From the NCBI RefSeq assembly GCF_000710465.2, contig NZ_JAIZ01000181.1:1-33693 (forward strand): a stretch of DNA of 33,693 nucleotides, given 5' to 3'. The DNA is from Kitasatospora sp. MBT63 (lineage in GTDB: Bacteria; Actinomycetota; Actinomycetes; Streptomycetales; Streptomycetaceae). Position numbers and translations under genes: made by a program. Below the pieces are notes generated by a model, which had not been told where the DNA came from, made no database searches, and was given only the letters and a program-made list of their open reading frames with translations. This document shows positions 1 to 8,698 of this stretch, one piece after another; position 1 is the stretch's first letter; every line of letters begins with the position of its first letter.

Positions 1-939
1 GTCACCCGCCTGGTCAGCCGCATCCGCACCGAACTCGGCGGCGAACTCCCCGTCCGCGCCCTGTTCGACACCCCGACCGTGGCCGGCCTGGCCGGGCGGC
101 TCGACGGCGTCGGCGGTGAGGCGCTCACCCCGCTGCTGCCGCTGCGGCCTACGGGCACCCGCCTCCCGCTGTTCTGCATCCACCCGGGCCTCGCGGTGGG
201 CTGGAGCTACGCCGGCCTGCTGCCGCACCTGCCGGCCGACCTGCCGGTGTACGCCCTCCAGGCCCGCGGGCTGGACGGCACCGGCGATCAACTGCCCTCC
301 TCCGTCGAGGAGATGGCCGCCGACTACCTGGCCACGATCCGCGAGGTCCAGCCGGCCGGCCCGTACCGGCTGCTGGGCTGGTCGTTCGGCGGCATGCTCG
401 CCGCGGCGGTCGCCGCCGGGCTCCGGGAGCAGGGGGCGGAGGTCGAACTGCTCGCGGTGCTCGACGCCTACCCCGACTGGACCGGCGGCCCCGAGGAGGC
501 CCCGGCACCGGCCGCGCGCGGCGAGCGTGCGGAGCTGATCGAGATCCTGGCGGGTCTGGGCATCCTGCCCGAACGCGCCCCGGAGCCCGCACCCGGTGAG
601 GAACCGGCCGCGCCCCGCGACCAGTTCCGGCAGATCCTGCACTCCGCCTACCCGGAACTGGCCGACCTCGACGAGCGCTCGTCCGAGGCCCTGATCGAGG
701 TGCTGCTCAACAACCAGCGGATCGGCGACGCCCACCGCGCACCCGCGTTGGACACCGATGTGCTCCTGGTCGTCGCTCGGCGGACCGAGCCGGCCGACCT
801 GCCGAAGCCGTCCGCCTGGCGGCGGCAGACCTCCGGTGCGGTGGAGGTCCACGGCGTGGACAGCTCGCACGCCGAGCTGATGACCGGCCGGTCCGCGGCG
901 GAGATCGGGCGCGTGCTGACCGCGAGGCTCGGCGGCTGA
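1..939 (+). CDS. Nonribosomal peptide synthetase, C-terminal end (carrier protein tail + type I thioesterase), 5' partial
   Basis: The reading frame is open from base 1, so this is the 3' end of a larger gene; 312 residues are visible. The first ~33 residues resemble the last helices of a peptidyl carrier protein, ending in the typical LFDTPTVAGLA stretch; its phosphopantetheine serine lies outside the window. An alpha/beta-hydrolase thioesterase follows, with FCIHPG near the oxyanion region, the nucleophile motif GWSFGG (Ser about residue 128, codon at 382-384), the acid in LAVLDAYPDW and the catalytic His in SSHAEL. In the family, such a domain releases the finished peptide by hydrolysis or macrocyclisation; which one occurs cannot be read here. 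It is followed 54 bp later by the tailoring genes, so the cluster's assembly line must lie upstream of the window. Confidence 0.93.
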   Translation, partial: VTRLVSRIRTELGGELPVRALFDTPTVAGLAGRLDGVGGEALTPLLPLRPTGTRLPLFCIHPGLAVGWSYAGLLPHLPADLPVYALQARGLDGTGDQLPSSVEEMAADYLATIREVQPAGPYRLLGWSFGGMLAAAVAAGLREQGAEVELLAVLDAYPDWTGGPEEAPAPAARGERAELIEILAGLGILPERAPEPAPGEEPAAPRDQFRQILHSAYPELADLDERSSEALIEVLLNNQRIGDAHRAPALDTDVLLVVARRTEPADLPKPSAWRRQTSGAVEVHGVDSSHAELMTGRSAAEIGRVLTARLGG

Positions 940-993
940 CCCCACTTCTCCACCCGGCGGCCGAACCCCCAACACTCATGGAACGGAAAGACG

Positions 994-1971
994 ATGACGT
1001 CTCCTGCACGACACCTGATCTCGATCTCCGACCTGGAGGACGACGACCTGCGCCACATCGTGGCCCGGGGCGCGCAGTTCGCCGACGGTGGACGGCCGTA
1101 CCCGCAGACCCTCGACGGTGACGTCGTCGGCATCTACTTCAAGAGGTCCTCGACCCGTACCCGTACCGCCTTCTCCAGCGGATCGCTGCGCCTGGGCGCC
1201 CGGATCGTCACGTACCAGAACGGCGACCTGCAGCTGGCGACCGGCGAGACCCTGGAGGACACCGGCGACATCCTGTCGCGGATGCTCGACGTGCTGGTCG
1301 CCCGGACCGCGGAGCCGACCGCGGACCTGCGCGCGCTGGCCGCCCGCGGATCGATGGCGGTGGTCAACGCGATGAGCGCGGAGGAGCACCCGACCCAGGC
1401 GCTGACCGATCTGACCGCGCTGCAGCGGCACTTCGGCCGGATCGAGGGCCTGCGGGTGCTCTACCTGGGCGAGGGCAACAACACGGCGTCCGCGCTCGCG
1501 CTGGCCCTCAGCCGCTTCCCCGGCACCGAGCTGCACCTGCGCACCCCCGCCGGGTACGGGCTGGACGCCGGCTATCTGGCCGAGGCCGCCAAGCAGGCCG
1601 AGGCGTACGGATCCGTGGTCACCGAGCGCCACGACATGGACGGGCTGCCCGAGGGCGTCGACGTCATCTACACCACCCGCTGGCAGACCACCGGGACCAC
1701 CAAGCCCGACCCGAACTGGCGTGAGGTGTTCGCACCGTTCCAGGTCCGGGCCGAGCTGTGGGCGTCCAGCCCGGACGCCGTCTTCCTGCACGACCTGCCC
1801 GCCCACCGCGGCGAGGAGGTCACCGCCGAGGTACTGGACGGGCCCGCCAGCATCGCCTTCTGGCAGGCCGAGCACAAGCTGTACAGCGCCATGGCCGTCC
1901 TGGAGTGGTGCGCCCGCGGCCGTACCGCCGAGACCGCGGCACCCGACAACTCCCCGGAGACCCAGGCATGA
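994..1971 (+). CDS. Ornithine-carbamoyltransferase-family transcarbamylase with altered acceptor site
   Basis: The protein has 325 residues, a normal length for aspartate/ornithine carbamoyltransferases. The carbamoyl-phosphate side is intact: S-T-R-T-R at residues 53-57, a VART segment near residue 106, and HPTQ at 132-135. The amino-acid side is not ornithine-like. The usual DxxxSMG loop reads TTRWQTTG (227-234) and the usual HCLP reads HDLP (266-269). I infer that it carbamoylates an amine other than ornithine. With SbnA/SbnB-type genes in the same cluster, Dap to beta-ureidoalanine is the simplest proposal, by analogy with the OTC-like step proposed in viomycin/capreomycin biosynthesis. 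Supply of citrulline or carbamoylation of a carrier-bound residue are alternatives. The stop overlaps the next start as ATGA. An earlier ATG at 978 is out of frame. Confidence 0.85.
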   Translation: MTSPARHLISISDLEDDDLRHIVARGAQFADGGRPYPQTLDGDVVGIYFKRSSTRTRTAFSSGSLRLGARIVTYQNGDLQLATGETLEDTGDILSRMLDVLVARTAEPTADLRALAARGSMAVVNAMSAEEHPTQALTDLTALQRHFGRIEGLRVLYLGEGNNTASALALALSRFPGTELHLRTPAGYGLDAGYLAEAAKQAEAYGSVVTERHDMDGLPEGVDVIYTTRWQTTGTTKPDPNWREVFAPFQVRAELWASSPDAVFLHDLPAHRGEEVTAEVLDGPASIAFWQAEHKLYSAMAVLEWCARGRTAETAAPDNSPETQA

Positions 1972-3335
1972 GCACCACCGACAACCTCACCGCGGCGGCC
2001 ACGGTGGCCGAGCCCGCGCCGCTGAGCCGCAACCGCGACTTCCGGCTGCTGTGGGCGGGCACCGCGTTCTCCTCGCTCGGCTCGCAGGTCAGTACCTTCG
2101 CCTACCCGCTGATCGTGCTCTGGTCCGGCGGCACGGTCGCTCAGGCCGGGCTGACCGGCGCTGCCGCCAGCCTGCCGCAGCTGCTGTTCTCGCTGTTCGC
2201 CGGCGTGCTGGTGGACCGGTTCGACCGCCGCCGCCTGATGATCGGCTGCAACGTGGGCCGGGCCGCGGCGCTCGGTGTGCTGGTCGCGACGATGGTCTCC
2301 GGGCACGTGATCCTCCCGCTGCTGCTGGCGGTGGCGTTCGCCGAGGCGAGCCTCACCGTCGTGTACAAGCTGGCCGAGCACTCCGCGGTCCGCAACGTGG
2401 TCGACCCGGAGCACCTGTCCCAGGCCGTCTCGCAGAACGAGGCGCGGGTCCAGGGCGCCGGACTGCTCGGCCAGCCGCTGGCCGGCGCGCTGTCCTCGGT
2501 GCTGGCCTGGCTGCCGCTGCTGTTCACGCTGGTCTCGCACCTGGTGTCGCTGGCCACCCTGTCCGGTATCAAGCGCAAGTTCCAGGTCGAGCGGGACACC
2601 GCCGACGAGCCGCGCAACGTGTTCGGCGACATCGCCGACGGCGTCAAGTGGCTGTGGAACCACAAGCAGTTGCGGGCCGCCGCCGCCGTGGTCGCGATCA
2701 GCAACATGCTCTTCGAGGTGCTGGTGCTCGGCATGCTGACCACACTGCGCGACACCGGCACCGAGCAGGTCGTGGTCGGCCTGGTGATGGGTGCGGCCGG
2801 GGTCGGCGGGGTGGCGGGTGCGCTGAGCACCAACTGGTGGATGGCGCGGCTGCCGCTGCCGGTGATCGTGATCGGCGCCAACGCCGTCTGGACGGTGCTC
2901 TTCCCCCTGGTCGTCCTGCTGCACAACCCGCTGCTGTTCGGCCTGGTGATCACCCCGATGTCGTTCATCGGCGCGATGTGGACCATCGCCGTGGTCTCCT
3001 TCCAGGTCGAGATCACCCCGGACGACATGCAGGGCCGGATCGCCAGCGTGATCGGCATCGTGGCGTTCGGCACCCTCCCGCTGGGCGCGCTGCTCGGCGG
3101 CTACACCCTCCAGGCGTTCGGCTTCCGTGACTCGGTGCTGGCCTGCAGCGCGGTGATGCTGCTGCTCACCCTGGCCGCCGCGGCGAGCCCCTCGCTGCGC
3201 CGGATCGGCTCCGAGCTGCGCGAGCGCGCCGCCGCCGAGGCCGCGGCCGAGGCAGCCGCCGAGACCACCTCCGAGGCGCCCGCCGTGCCGGCCGCCGAGG
3301 ACCGTACCCCGACCCCGACCCCCGCAGGGAAGTGA
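1968..3335 (+). CDS. MFS transporter, EntS-like exporter family
   Basis: This 455-residue integral membrane protein has about 12 hydrophobic segments. It shows the LSRNRDFRLLWAG start and the DRFDRRRL loop 2-3 motif typical of MFS_3/enterobactin-exporter-like transporters. The C-terminal ~45 residues are a low-complexity Ala/Glu/Pro/Thr tail, probably cytosolic and disordered. The chosen ATG overlaps the upstream stop (ATGA, 1968-1971) and gives a protein that begins just before the conserved region; the longer open frame from 1758 only reads through the preceding gene. Its place between biosynthetic genes suggests export of, and self-protection against, the peptide product. Substrate specificity cannot be read from sequence. 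Confidence 0.9.
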   Translation: MSTTDNLTAAATVAEPAPLSRNRDFRLLWAGTAFSSLGSQVSTFAYPLIVLWSGGTVAQAGLTGAAASLPQLLFSLFAGVLVDRFDRRRLMIGCNVGRAAALGVLVATMVSGHVILPLLLAVAFAEASLTVVYKLAEHSAVRNVVDPEHLSQAVSQNEARVQGAGLLGQPLAGALSSVLAWLPLLFTLVSHLVSLATLSGIKRKFQVERDTADEPRNVFGDIADGVKWLWNHKQLRAAAAVVAISNMLFEVLVLGMLTTLRDTGTEQVVVGLVMGAAGVGGVAGALSTNWWMARLPLPVIVIGANAVWTVLFPLVVLLHNPLLFGLVITPMSFIGAMWTIAVVSFQVEITPDDMQGRIASVIGIVAFGTLPLGALLGGYTLQAFGFRDSVLACSAVMLLLTLAAAASPSLRRIGSELRERAAAEAAAEAAAETTSEAPAVPAAEDRTPTPTPAGK

Positions 3336-3342
3336 CCACGCC

Positions 3343-5103
3343 ATGACCGACCTGATCCAGTCGACCGCGCGGCACGCCCGCGAGATCCCCGACCACGAGG
3401 CCGTCGTCTTCGTCAGCGGCTACGGCGAGGACGCCGTCACCCGCACCCTGACCTACGGCCAACTGGCCCAGGACGCCCAGTCGGTGGCCGCCGAGCTGCG
3501 TCTGCACTGCGAACCCGGCGACCGGGTGCTGCTGCTCTTCCCGACCGGCCTGGAGTTCGTCAAGGGCTTCCTCGGCTGTCTGTACGCCGGCCTGGTACCG
3601 GTGCCGGTCCCGCTGCCCGGCCGTGGCTCCGGCCAGCGCCGCCGCACCACCGGCGTCCTCCAGGACTGCGGCGCGACCGCCGTCCTGACCGACACCGCCA
3701 CCCACCCGGAGGTCGCGGACTGGCTGGAGCAGGAGGAGCAGTCGCACGTCCGCACCGTCGTCACCGAGGCCGCGCCGCCGGTCGCCCCGGACCGGTACGC
3801 GTGGCCCGCCCCCGCGCCGGAGCAGCTCGCCTTCCTGCAGTACACCTCCGGCTCGACCAGCGACCCCAAGGGCGTCATGGTCGGCCACGGCAACCTCGAC
3901 CACAACTTCGGCGAACTGCGCGCCCTGCTCGACGTCGGCCCCGGCTCCACCGTCTGCAGCTGGCTGCCGCTCTTCCACGACATGGGCCTGATCGCCGCCC
4001 TGCTGCTGCCGCTCGACAGCGGCCTGCGGACCGTGCTGATGCCGCCGACCGACTTCGTCCGCCGCCCGTACGCCTGGCTGGAGCTGATCCACACCTACCG
4101 GGCGACCCACAGCTACGCGCCGAACTTCGGCTACAACCTGGCAGCCCGCACCGTCACCGACGAACTGCTGTCCCGGCTCGACCTGTCCGCCTGGCGCTGC
4201 GCCGCCAACGGCGCCGAACCGGTCCACGCGCAGACCATGGACCTGTTCGCGAAGCGGCTCGCCCCCACCGGCTTCCGGGCCGACGCGATGCGCCCGGCGT
4301 ACGGCCTGGCGGAGGCCACCCTCGGGGTGACCGCCACCCCCGTCGGCCACGAGCCCCGGGTCGCCCTGGTGGACGCGGCCGACCTGGAGCGCAACCGGTT
4401 CCGGCCCCGGCCGGACGGCGCGCCGCTGGTCAGCTGCGGCGCCCCGGCGGGCCTCGAGGTACGGATCGTCGACCCGGCGACCCGTCAGGTGCTGGCCGAC
4501 GGCGAGGTCGGCGAGATCTGGCTGCGCGGCGGCTCGCTCGCACCCGGCTACTGGGAGAAGCCCGAGGTCAACGCCGAGGTCTTCGACGTCGCCACCGCCG
4601 ACGGCGACCGCGGCCACCTGCGCACCGGCGACCTCGGGGTGCTGCACGAGGGCGAGCTCTACGTCACCGGCCGCATCAAGGACCTGCTGATCGTCAACGG
4701 CCGCAACCTCTACCCGCACGACATCGAACGGGAGAGCACCGGCCTGCACCCGGCGTTCGGCGGCCTGACCGCCAGCGTCTTCTCCGTCCCCGGCGGCAGC
4801 TCCGGCGAGGACCTGGTGGTGGTCCAGGAGGTCCGCCAGGCCAGGCTCGCCGGCACCGGCCTCGACACCCTGGCGGGCGAGGTCAAGCTCGCGCTCAGCC
4901 GCAGCCTCGGCGTCCCCGTCGGCAACGTGGTGCTGCTCAAGCCCGGCAAGGTGCAGCGCACCACCAGCGGCAAGGTGCAGCGCTCCCGGATGCGGCAGCT
5001 GTTCGTCGCCGGCGAGCTGGACCCGCTGCACGAGGACCTCGCCCCGCGCACCCGCGACCGGTACCGGCCGGCGGCCGTCACCGAGGACGGGGCGGACGCG
5101 TGA
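3343..5103 (+). CDS. Fatty acyl-AMP ligase (FAAL)
   Basis: This 586-residue adenylate-forming enzyme carries the ATP loop YTSGSTSDPKGVMV, the SWLPLFHDMGLI and YGLAEAT motifs, RTGDLG and GRIKDLLI. Placement in the FAAL branch rests on the SWLPLFHDMGL segment, the FAAL-like spacing around residues 330-400 and the neighbouring free ACP; a structural alignment would settle it. FAALs make an acyl adenylate and transfer the acyl group to an acyl carrier protein rather than to CoA. The likely partner is the ACP at 8432-8698, which would make this the entry point of the lipid tail. The ATG lies 7 bp after the MFS stop and is preceded by AGGGAAG. The stop overlaps the next start as GTGA. Confidence 0.9.
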   Translation: MTDLIQSTARHAREIPDHEAVVFVSGYGEDAVTRTLTYGQLAQDAQSVAAELRLHCEPGDRVLLLFPTGLEFVKGFLGCLYAGLVPVPVPLPGRGSGQRRRTTGVLQDCGATAVLTDTATHPEVADWLEQEEQSHVRTVVTEAAPPVAPDRYAWPAPAPEQLAFLQYTSGSTSDPKGVMVGHGNLDHNFGELRALLDVGPGSTVCSWLPLFHDMGLIAALLLPLDSGLRTVLMPPTDFVRRPYAWLELIHTYRATHSYAPNFGYNLAARTVTDELLSRLDLSAWRCAANGAEPVHAQTMDLFAKRLAPTGFRADAMRPAYGLAEATLGVTATPVGHEPRVALVDAADLERNRFRPRPDGAPLVSCGAPAGLEVRIVDPATRQVLADGEVGEIWLRGGSLAPGYWEKPEVNAEVFDVATADGDRGHLRTGDLGVLHEGELYVTGRIKDLLIVNGRNLYPHDIERESTGLHPAFGGLTASVFSVPGGSSGEDLVVVQEVRQARLAGTGLDTLAGEVKLALSRSLGVPVGNVVLLKPGKVQRTTSGKVQRSRMRQLFVAGELDPLHEDLAPRTRDRYRPAAVTEDGADA

Positions 5104-6830
5104 AGTACCTGCCGCACGAGCTCGCCGCCGTCTTCGACCGCCGGCTCGGCGACCCGCACGACCCGCTCCAGGCGTTCTCCTACGCCCGCTGCGCGGACCT
5201 CGACGAACGCGAGGAGTTCCCCACCGAGATCTGCCGGCTGCTGGACGAACTCGGGCTCGCCCGCCACTACGTGCCCACCACCCACGGCGGCGCGCTGGAC
5301 AGCTACGAGGACCTCGCCGCGCTGCTGCGCACGGTGGCCCGCCGCGACCTGACGGTGGCCATCGCCCACGTCTCCACCTTCCTCGGCGCCGCCTCCGTGT
5401 GGCTGGCCGGCGAGCGGGCGCAGGCCGACCGGCTGGCGGCGGAGATCCACGACGGCAGCGTGGTCTCGCTCGCCCTGACGGAGCAGCAGCACGGCAGCGA
5501 CCTGCTGGCCAACCGGCTCGCCACCGCCGAGGGCGAGAACTGGTACCGGGTCAACGGCGAGAAGTGGCTGATCGGCAACGCCTCGCGCGGCCAGTTCGTC
5601 TGCGTGCTCGCCCGCACCGACCCCGCGGGCGGCCCGCGCGGCTTCAGCCTGCTGCTGATCGACAAGCGGCAGCTGGCCCCCGGCAGCTTCCGCTGCCTGC
5701 CCGCCGTGCGCACGGTCGGCATCCGGGGCGCCGACATCAGCGGCATCGAGTTCACCGAGGCCGAGATCCCCGCCACCGCCGTGGTCGGCGAGGCCGGCAC
5801 CGGCCTGGAGACGGTCCTGAAGATCCTCCAGCTGACCCGCAGCCTGTGCGGGCCGCTGTCGCTGGGCACCGGCGACCACGCGCTGCGCCTGGCCGTCCGC
5901 TACAGCCTGGACCACCTCGGCCCGGCCGACGGCAGCCCCACCGCGGACCGGCGGCTCACCGAGGCCTACGCCGACCTGCTGGTCGCCGAGGCCGTCACGC
6001 TGGCCGGGATCCGCTCCATCCACGCGCTCACCGGCGAGCTCAGCGTGGTCTCGGCGGCCGTCAAGTGCTTCGTGCCGCACACCGTCGAGCAGCTGATCGC
6101 CGACCTGGGCACCGCGCTCGGCGCCGGGGTCTTCCTCAGCCGCTCCTACCTGCACGGCGCGTTCCAGAAGCTGGAACGCGACCACCACATCATGAGCATC
6201 TTCGACGGCAACACCTTCGTGAACCTCAACGCACTGATCAACCAGTTCCCGCAGCTGGCCGTCGGCCACCGGCGCCGCAAGGTCGACGAGAGCGGCCTGG
6301 CCGCCGCCGTCGACCTGCAGGCCGAGCTGCCGCCGCACGACGGCGCAGCCCTGGAACTGATCTCGCGCACCGGCAGCAGCCTGGTGCAGAGCCTCCCCGC
6401 CGCTCTCACCGAACTCACCGAGCTGGCCGCCCGGCGCGCCGTCCCGGCCGCCGTCGGCCGGTACGCGGACGAACTGCGGGAGATCACCGACGAGCTGCAC
6501 GCCGCGATGGCCGACCACCGGCCCTCGGCCCGTGACGTGCCGCCCGGCGCGTTCGACCTGGCCCGCCGCTGGACCCAGGTGTTCGCCGCGGCGGCCTGCG
6601 TCCAGCTGTGGCTGCGCAACCGCGACGCGGCGGCCGACTCGCCGACCGCCGCGCTGTGGGCCGACGGCCTCTGGCTGGAGGCCGGCCTGGCCCGGCTGCT
6701 GGCCAAGCTGCGCCCGGGCGTGGTCCGCGACGGCGCGGTCTTCGACCGCCTCTCCGACCGGCTCCACGGGCAGTACCGGGACGGCGAGTTGTTCTCGCTG
6801 CTGCACAGCCGGATGGAGGAGACGGTATGA
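5100..6830 (+). CDS. Acyl-CoA dehydrogenase-like flavoprotein 1 (probably acts on acyl-ACP)
   Basis: The GTG start at 5100 overlaps the FAAL stop (GTGA) and gives 576 residues; the longer open frame upstream reads through the FAAL gene. Acyl-CoA dehydrogenase signatures are present: ALTEQQHGSDL in the flavin-binding region (about residues 127-137), VNGEKWLIGNAS, and IFDGNTFVNLNAL in the C-terminal helical domain. In ramoplanin, enduracidin and calcium-dependent lipopeptide clusters, FAAL-ACP-dehydrogenase sets introduce double bonds into the ACP-bound fatty acid, and I infer the same role here. It is longer than a classic ~380-residue dehydrogenase; the extra C-terminal helical region (~470-576) has no recognised motif. 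It is a paralogue of the next gene (both share RTVARRDL). Confidence 0.87.
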   Translation: MKYLPHELAAVFDRRLGDPHDPLQAFSYARCADLDEREEFPTEICRLLDELGLARHYVPTTHGGALDSYEDLAALLRTVARRDLTVAIAHVSTFLGAASVWLAGERAQADRLAAEIHDGSVVSLALTEQQHGSDLLANRLATAEGENWYRVNGEKWLIGNASRGQFVCVLARTDPAGGPRGFSLLLIDKRQLAPGSFRCLPAVRTVGIRGADISGIEFTEAEIPATAVVGEAGTGLETVLKILQLTRSLCGPLSLGTGDHALRLAVRYSLDHLGPADGSPTADRRLTEAYADLLVAEAVTLAGIRSIHALTGELSVVSAAVKCFVPHTVEQLIADLGTALGAGVFLSRSYLHGAFQKLERDHHIMSIFDGNTFVNLNALINQFPQLAVGHRRRKVDESGLAAAVDLQAELPPHDGAALELISRTGSSLVQSLPAALTELTELAARRAVPAAVGRYADELREITDELHAAMADHRPSARDVPPGAFDLARRWTQVFAAAACVQLWLRNRDAAADSPTAALWADGLWLEAGLARLLAKLRPGVVRDGAVFDRLSDRLHGQYRDGELFSLLHSRMEETV

Positions 6831-8362
6831 GCGAGCACCTTTCCACCCGTCCCCGCACCGCCCGGCTGGAGGCCCTGCTCGGCGACCCGCTCGCCCCGGG
6901 CAACCCGCTCGGCCTGGACGCCGTGGTGGCCGCCGACGAACGCGCCGAACTGCCCGCCGCCGGCGTGCGGGCCCTGGACACCTACGGCTTCAACGCCGAG
7001 CTGGTGCCCGCGGCCCTCGGCGGCCGGCTCACCCGGGCCGACGAACTCGCCGAGGCGTTCCGCACCGTCGCCCGCCGCGACCTCGGCCTCGCCGCCGGGT
7101 ACGGCCTCGGCAGCCTCACCGCCGGCCTGCACGTGTGGCGCAGCGGCAACCCCGGCCAGCAGGCGGCCCTCGCCGCCCTGCTGCTCGGGGACCGCCGGGT
7201 CGCCACCGCGCACGCCGCACCCGGCGCGGGCCTGCGCGCCACCCGCGACGGCGGTGAGCTGGTGGTCTCCGGCAGCGAACACCTGGTCGGCGATCCGGCC
7301 GCCGCCGAGGCGATCCTGCTGCCCGTCACCCTCGACGGGGGCACCGCCCACCTGCTGCTTCCCGCCGACCCCGGCCTCACCGTCTCCCCGCCGCACAGCG
7401 GCACCGGCCTGCGCGGTTGCCGGTTCAGCGCGGTCCGCGCCGACGGCCTGCGGGTCTCCGCGGACCGCCTGGTCGGCACGGACGGCGCCGGCCGGGCCGA
7501 CGCCGCAGCCGTGCGGCGGATCACCGGTACCGTCGTCGCCTCCGCCCTGGTCGGCGTGCTGGACACCGAGCTGCGCACCGCGCTGTCCTTCGCCGACGAG
7601 CGGATCCTGTACGGCCGGCCCGTCACCGGCCTGCCGAGCGCCCGCGCGCTGCTCGCCGACGCGTTCCTGGACCTGCTGATCGCGGACTGCTGCACCACCG
7701 TCGCCGCCCGCGCCCTGCACCTGCACCCCGGCCGCGCCACCTACCAGAGCACCGCCCAGCACCTGGTGGCCGGCCTGGTACGGGACGCCGTCCACCAGCT
7801 GTCGCTGCTCCTGGGGGCCCGCTCGTACCTGCGGGAGGGCCCGCACGCGGTGTTCCAGAAGCACCTGCGGGACCGGACGGCGCTGGCGGCGCTGCACGGC
7901 TCACCGCCGCCCGCCGCACCGCCGGCCGGGCCCGCCGAGGAGCCGCTGACGGCCCTGTTCGAGGCGGCCGGGCAGCTGCCCGCGCTGGACCTGGCGCTGA
8001 TCGGTCCGGCGGCCACCGGGCCCGACGCACTGGCCGCCACCCTCGGCGCCCTGCCCGCGGAGCTGGCCGACCGGCACCCCGAACTCGTCGCCCTGGCGGC
8101 CCCGCTGGCCGGGGACCCGGGCGGTACCGGGTTCGCCGCCGCGGCCTGCCTGCGGCTCTGGTGGCACGGACACGCCGGCCGGGACGGCTTCCTCGGCCGG
8201 CCCGACTGGATCCACGCCGCACTCCACCGCCTCGCCGCACGCACCGGACGCCCGGCGGTCCCCGCCGCCGCGGACCGCGACCCGCTGCTCCTCGAGGAGC
8301 TGCGCACCCGCCTCCAGCAGGGCCGCACCTTCGACCTGGCCGACCGTCCGCCCGCGCGCTGA
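6827..8362 (+). CDS. Acyl-CoA dehydrogenase-like protein 2, degenerate paralogue of its neighbour
   Basis: The ATG at 6827 overlaps the previous stop (ATGA), giving 511 residues. Homology to the upstream gene shows in shared blocks: a GDPLAPGNPL start resembling GDPHDPLQAF, RTVARRDL, and FQKHLRD beside FQKLERD. The flavin-region motif TEQQHGSD of gene 1 is replaced by AAPGAGLR. The DGNTF segment is gone, leaving an Ala/Pro-rich linker after AALHG. This looks like tandem duplication followed by loss of residues in one copy. I infer a structural or regulatory partner in a heteromeric dehydrogenase, as in the alpha2beta2 FadE pairs of mycobacteria; an independent second desaturase is less likely. 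Confidence 0.8.
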   Translation: MSEHLSTRPRTARLEALLGDPLAPGNPLGLDAVVAADERAELPAAGVRALDTYGFNAELVPAALGGRLTRADELAEAFRTVARRDLGLAAGYGLGSLTAGLHVWRSGNPGQQAALAALLLGDRRVATAHAAPGAGLRATRDGGELVVSGSEHLVGDPAAAEAILLPVTLDGGTAHLLLPADPGLTVSPPHSGTGLRGCRFSAVRADGLRVSADRLVGTDGAGRADAAAVRRITGTVVASALVGVLDTELRTALSFADERILYGRPVTGLPSARALLADAFLDLLIADCCTTVAARALHLHPGRATYQSTAQHLVAGLVRDAVHQLSLLLGARSYLREGPHAVFQKHLRDRTALAALHGSPPPAAPPAGPAEEPLTALFEAAGQLPALDLALIGPAATGPDALAATLGALPAELADRHPELVALAAPLAGDPGGTGFAAAACLRLWWHGHAGRDGFLGRPDWIHAALHRLAARTGRPAVPAAADRDPLLLEELRTRLQQGRTFDLADRPPAR

Positions 8363-8431
8363 CCGGCACCGTCCGCCCGAACCACCGACCCGTCACCGAC
8401 CCGACCCACCAAGAACGGCAGGAACCCCGAC

Positions 8432-8698
8432 ATGCCCGAGACCACCATCGACACCTCCGCCGAGGCCATCGCCGAGTGGCTGACCGGCCGCGTCGCCTAC
8501 TACCTCGACCGGCCCGTCACCGAGCTGCAGCCCGACGTCAAGCTGGTCGAGTACGGCCTCGACTCGGTCTACGGGATGAGCCTGATCACCGAGATCGAGG
8601 ACCGCTTCGACCTGGAGCTGGAGTCCACCCTGGCCTGGGACCATCCCACCATCGCCGCCATCACCGGCTACCTGCACGGCCTCGTGGGGCAGCGTTGA
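8432..8698 (+). CDS. Free-standing acyl/peptidyl carrier protein
   Basis: The 88 residues form a single carrier-protein domain, with the phosphopantetheine attachment motif YGLDSV (Ser45) and the following helix MSLITEIEDRFDLEL. It is expected to be converted to holo form by a phosphopantetheinyl transferase encoded elsewhere. Its position directly after the FAAL and two dehydrogenase-like genes and directly before a lone condensation domain suggests that it holds the fatty acyl chain during desaturation and delivery to the peptide. The ATG has only a weak purine stretch (GGCAGGAA) upstream. The 69 bp before it are C-rich and hold no gene. The stop overlaps the next start as TTGA. Confidence 0.92.
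   Translation: MPETTIDTSAEAIAEWLTGRVAYYLDRPVTELQPDVKLVEYGLDSVYGMSLITEIEDRFDLELESTLAWDHPTIAAITGYLHGLVGQR

Noticed and set aside
1758-1967. Longer start for the MFS transporter
   Set aside because: It would translate the transcarbamylase region out of frame; the ATGA overlap at 1968 gives the normal family start.
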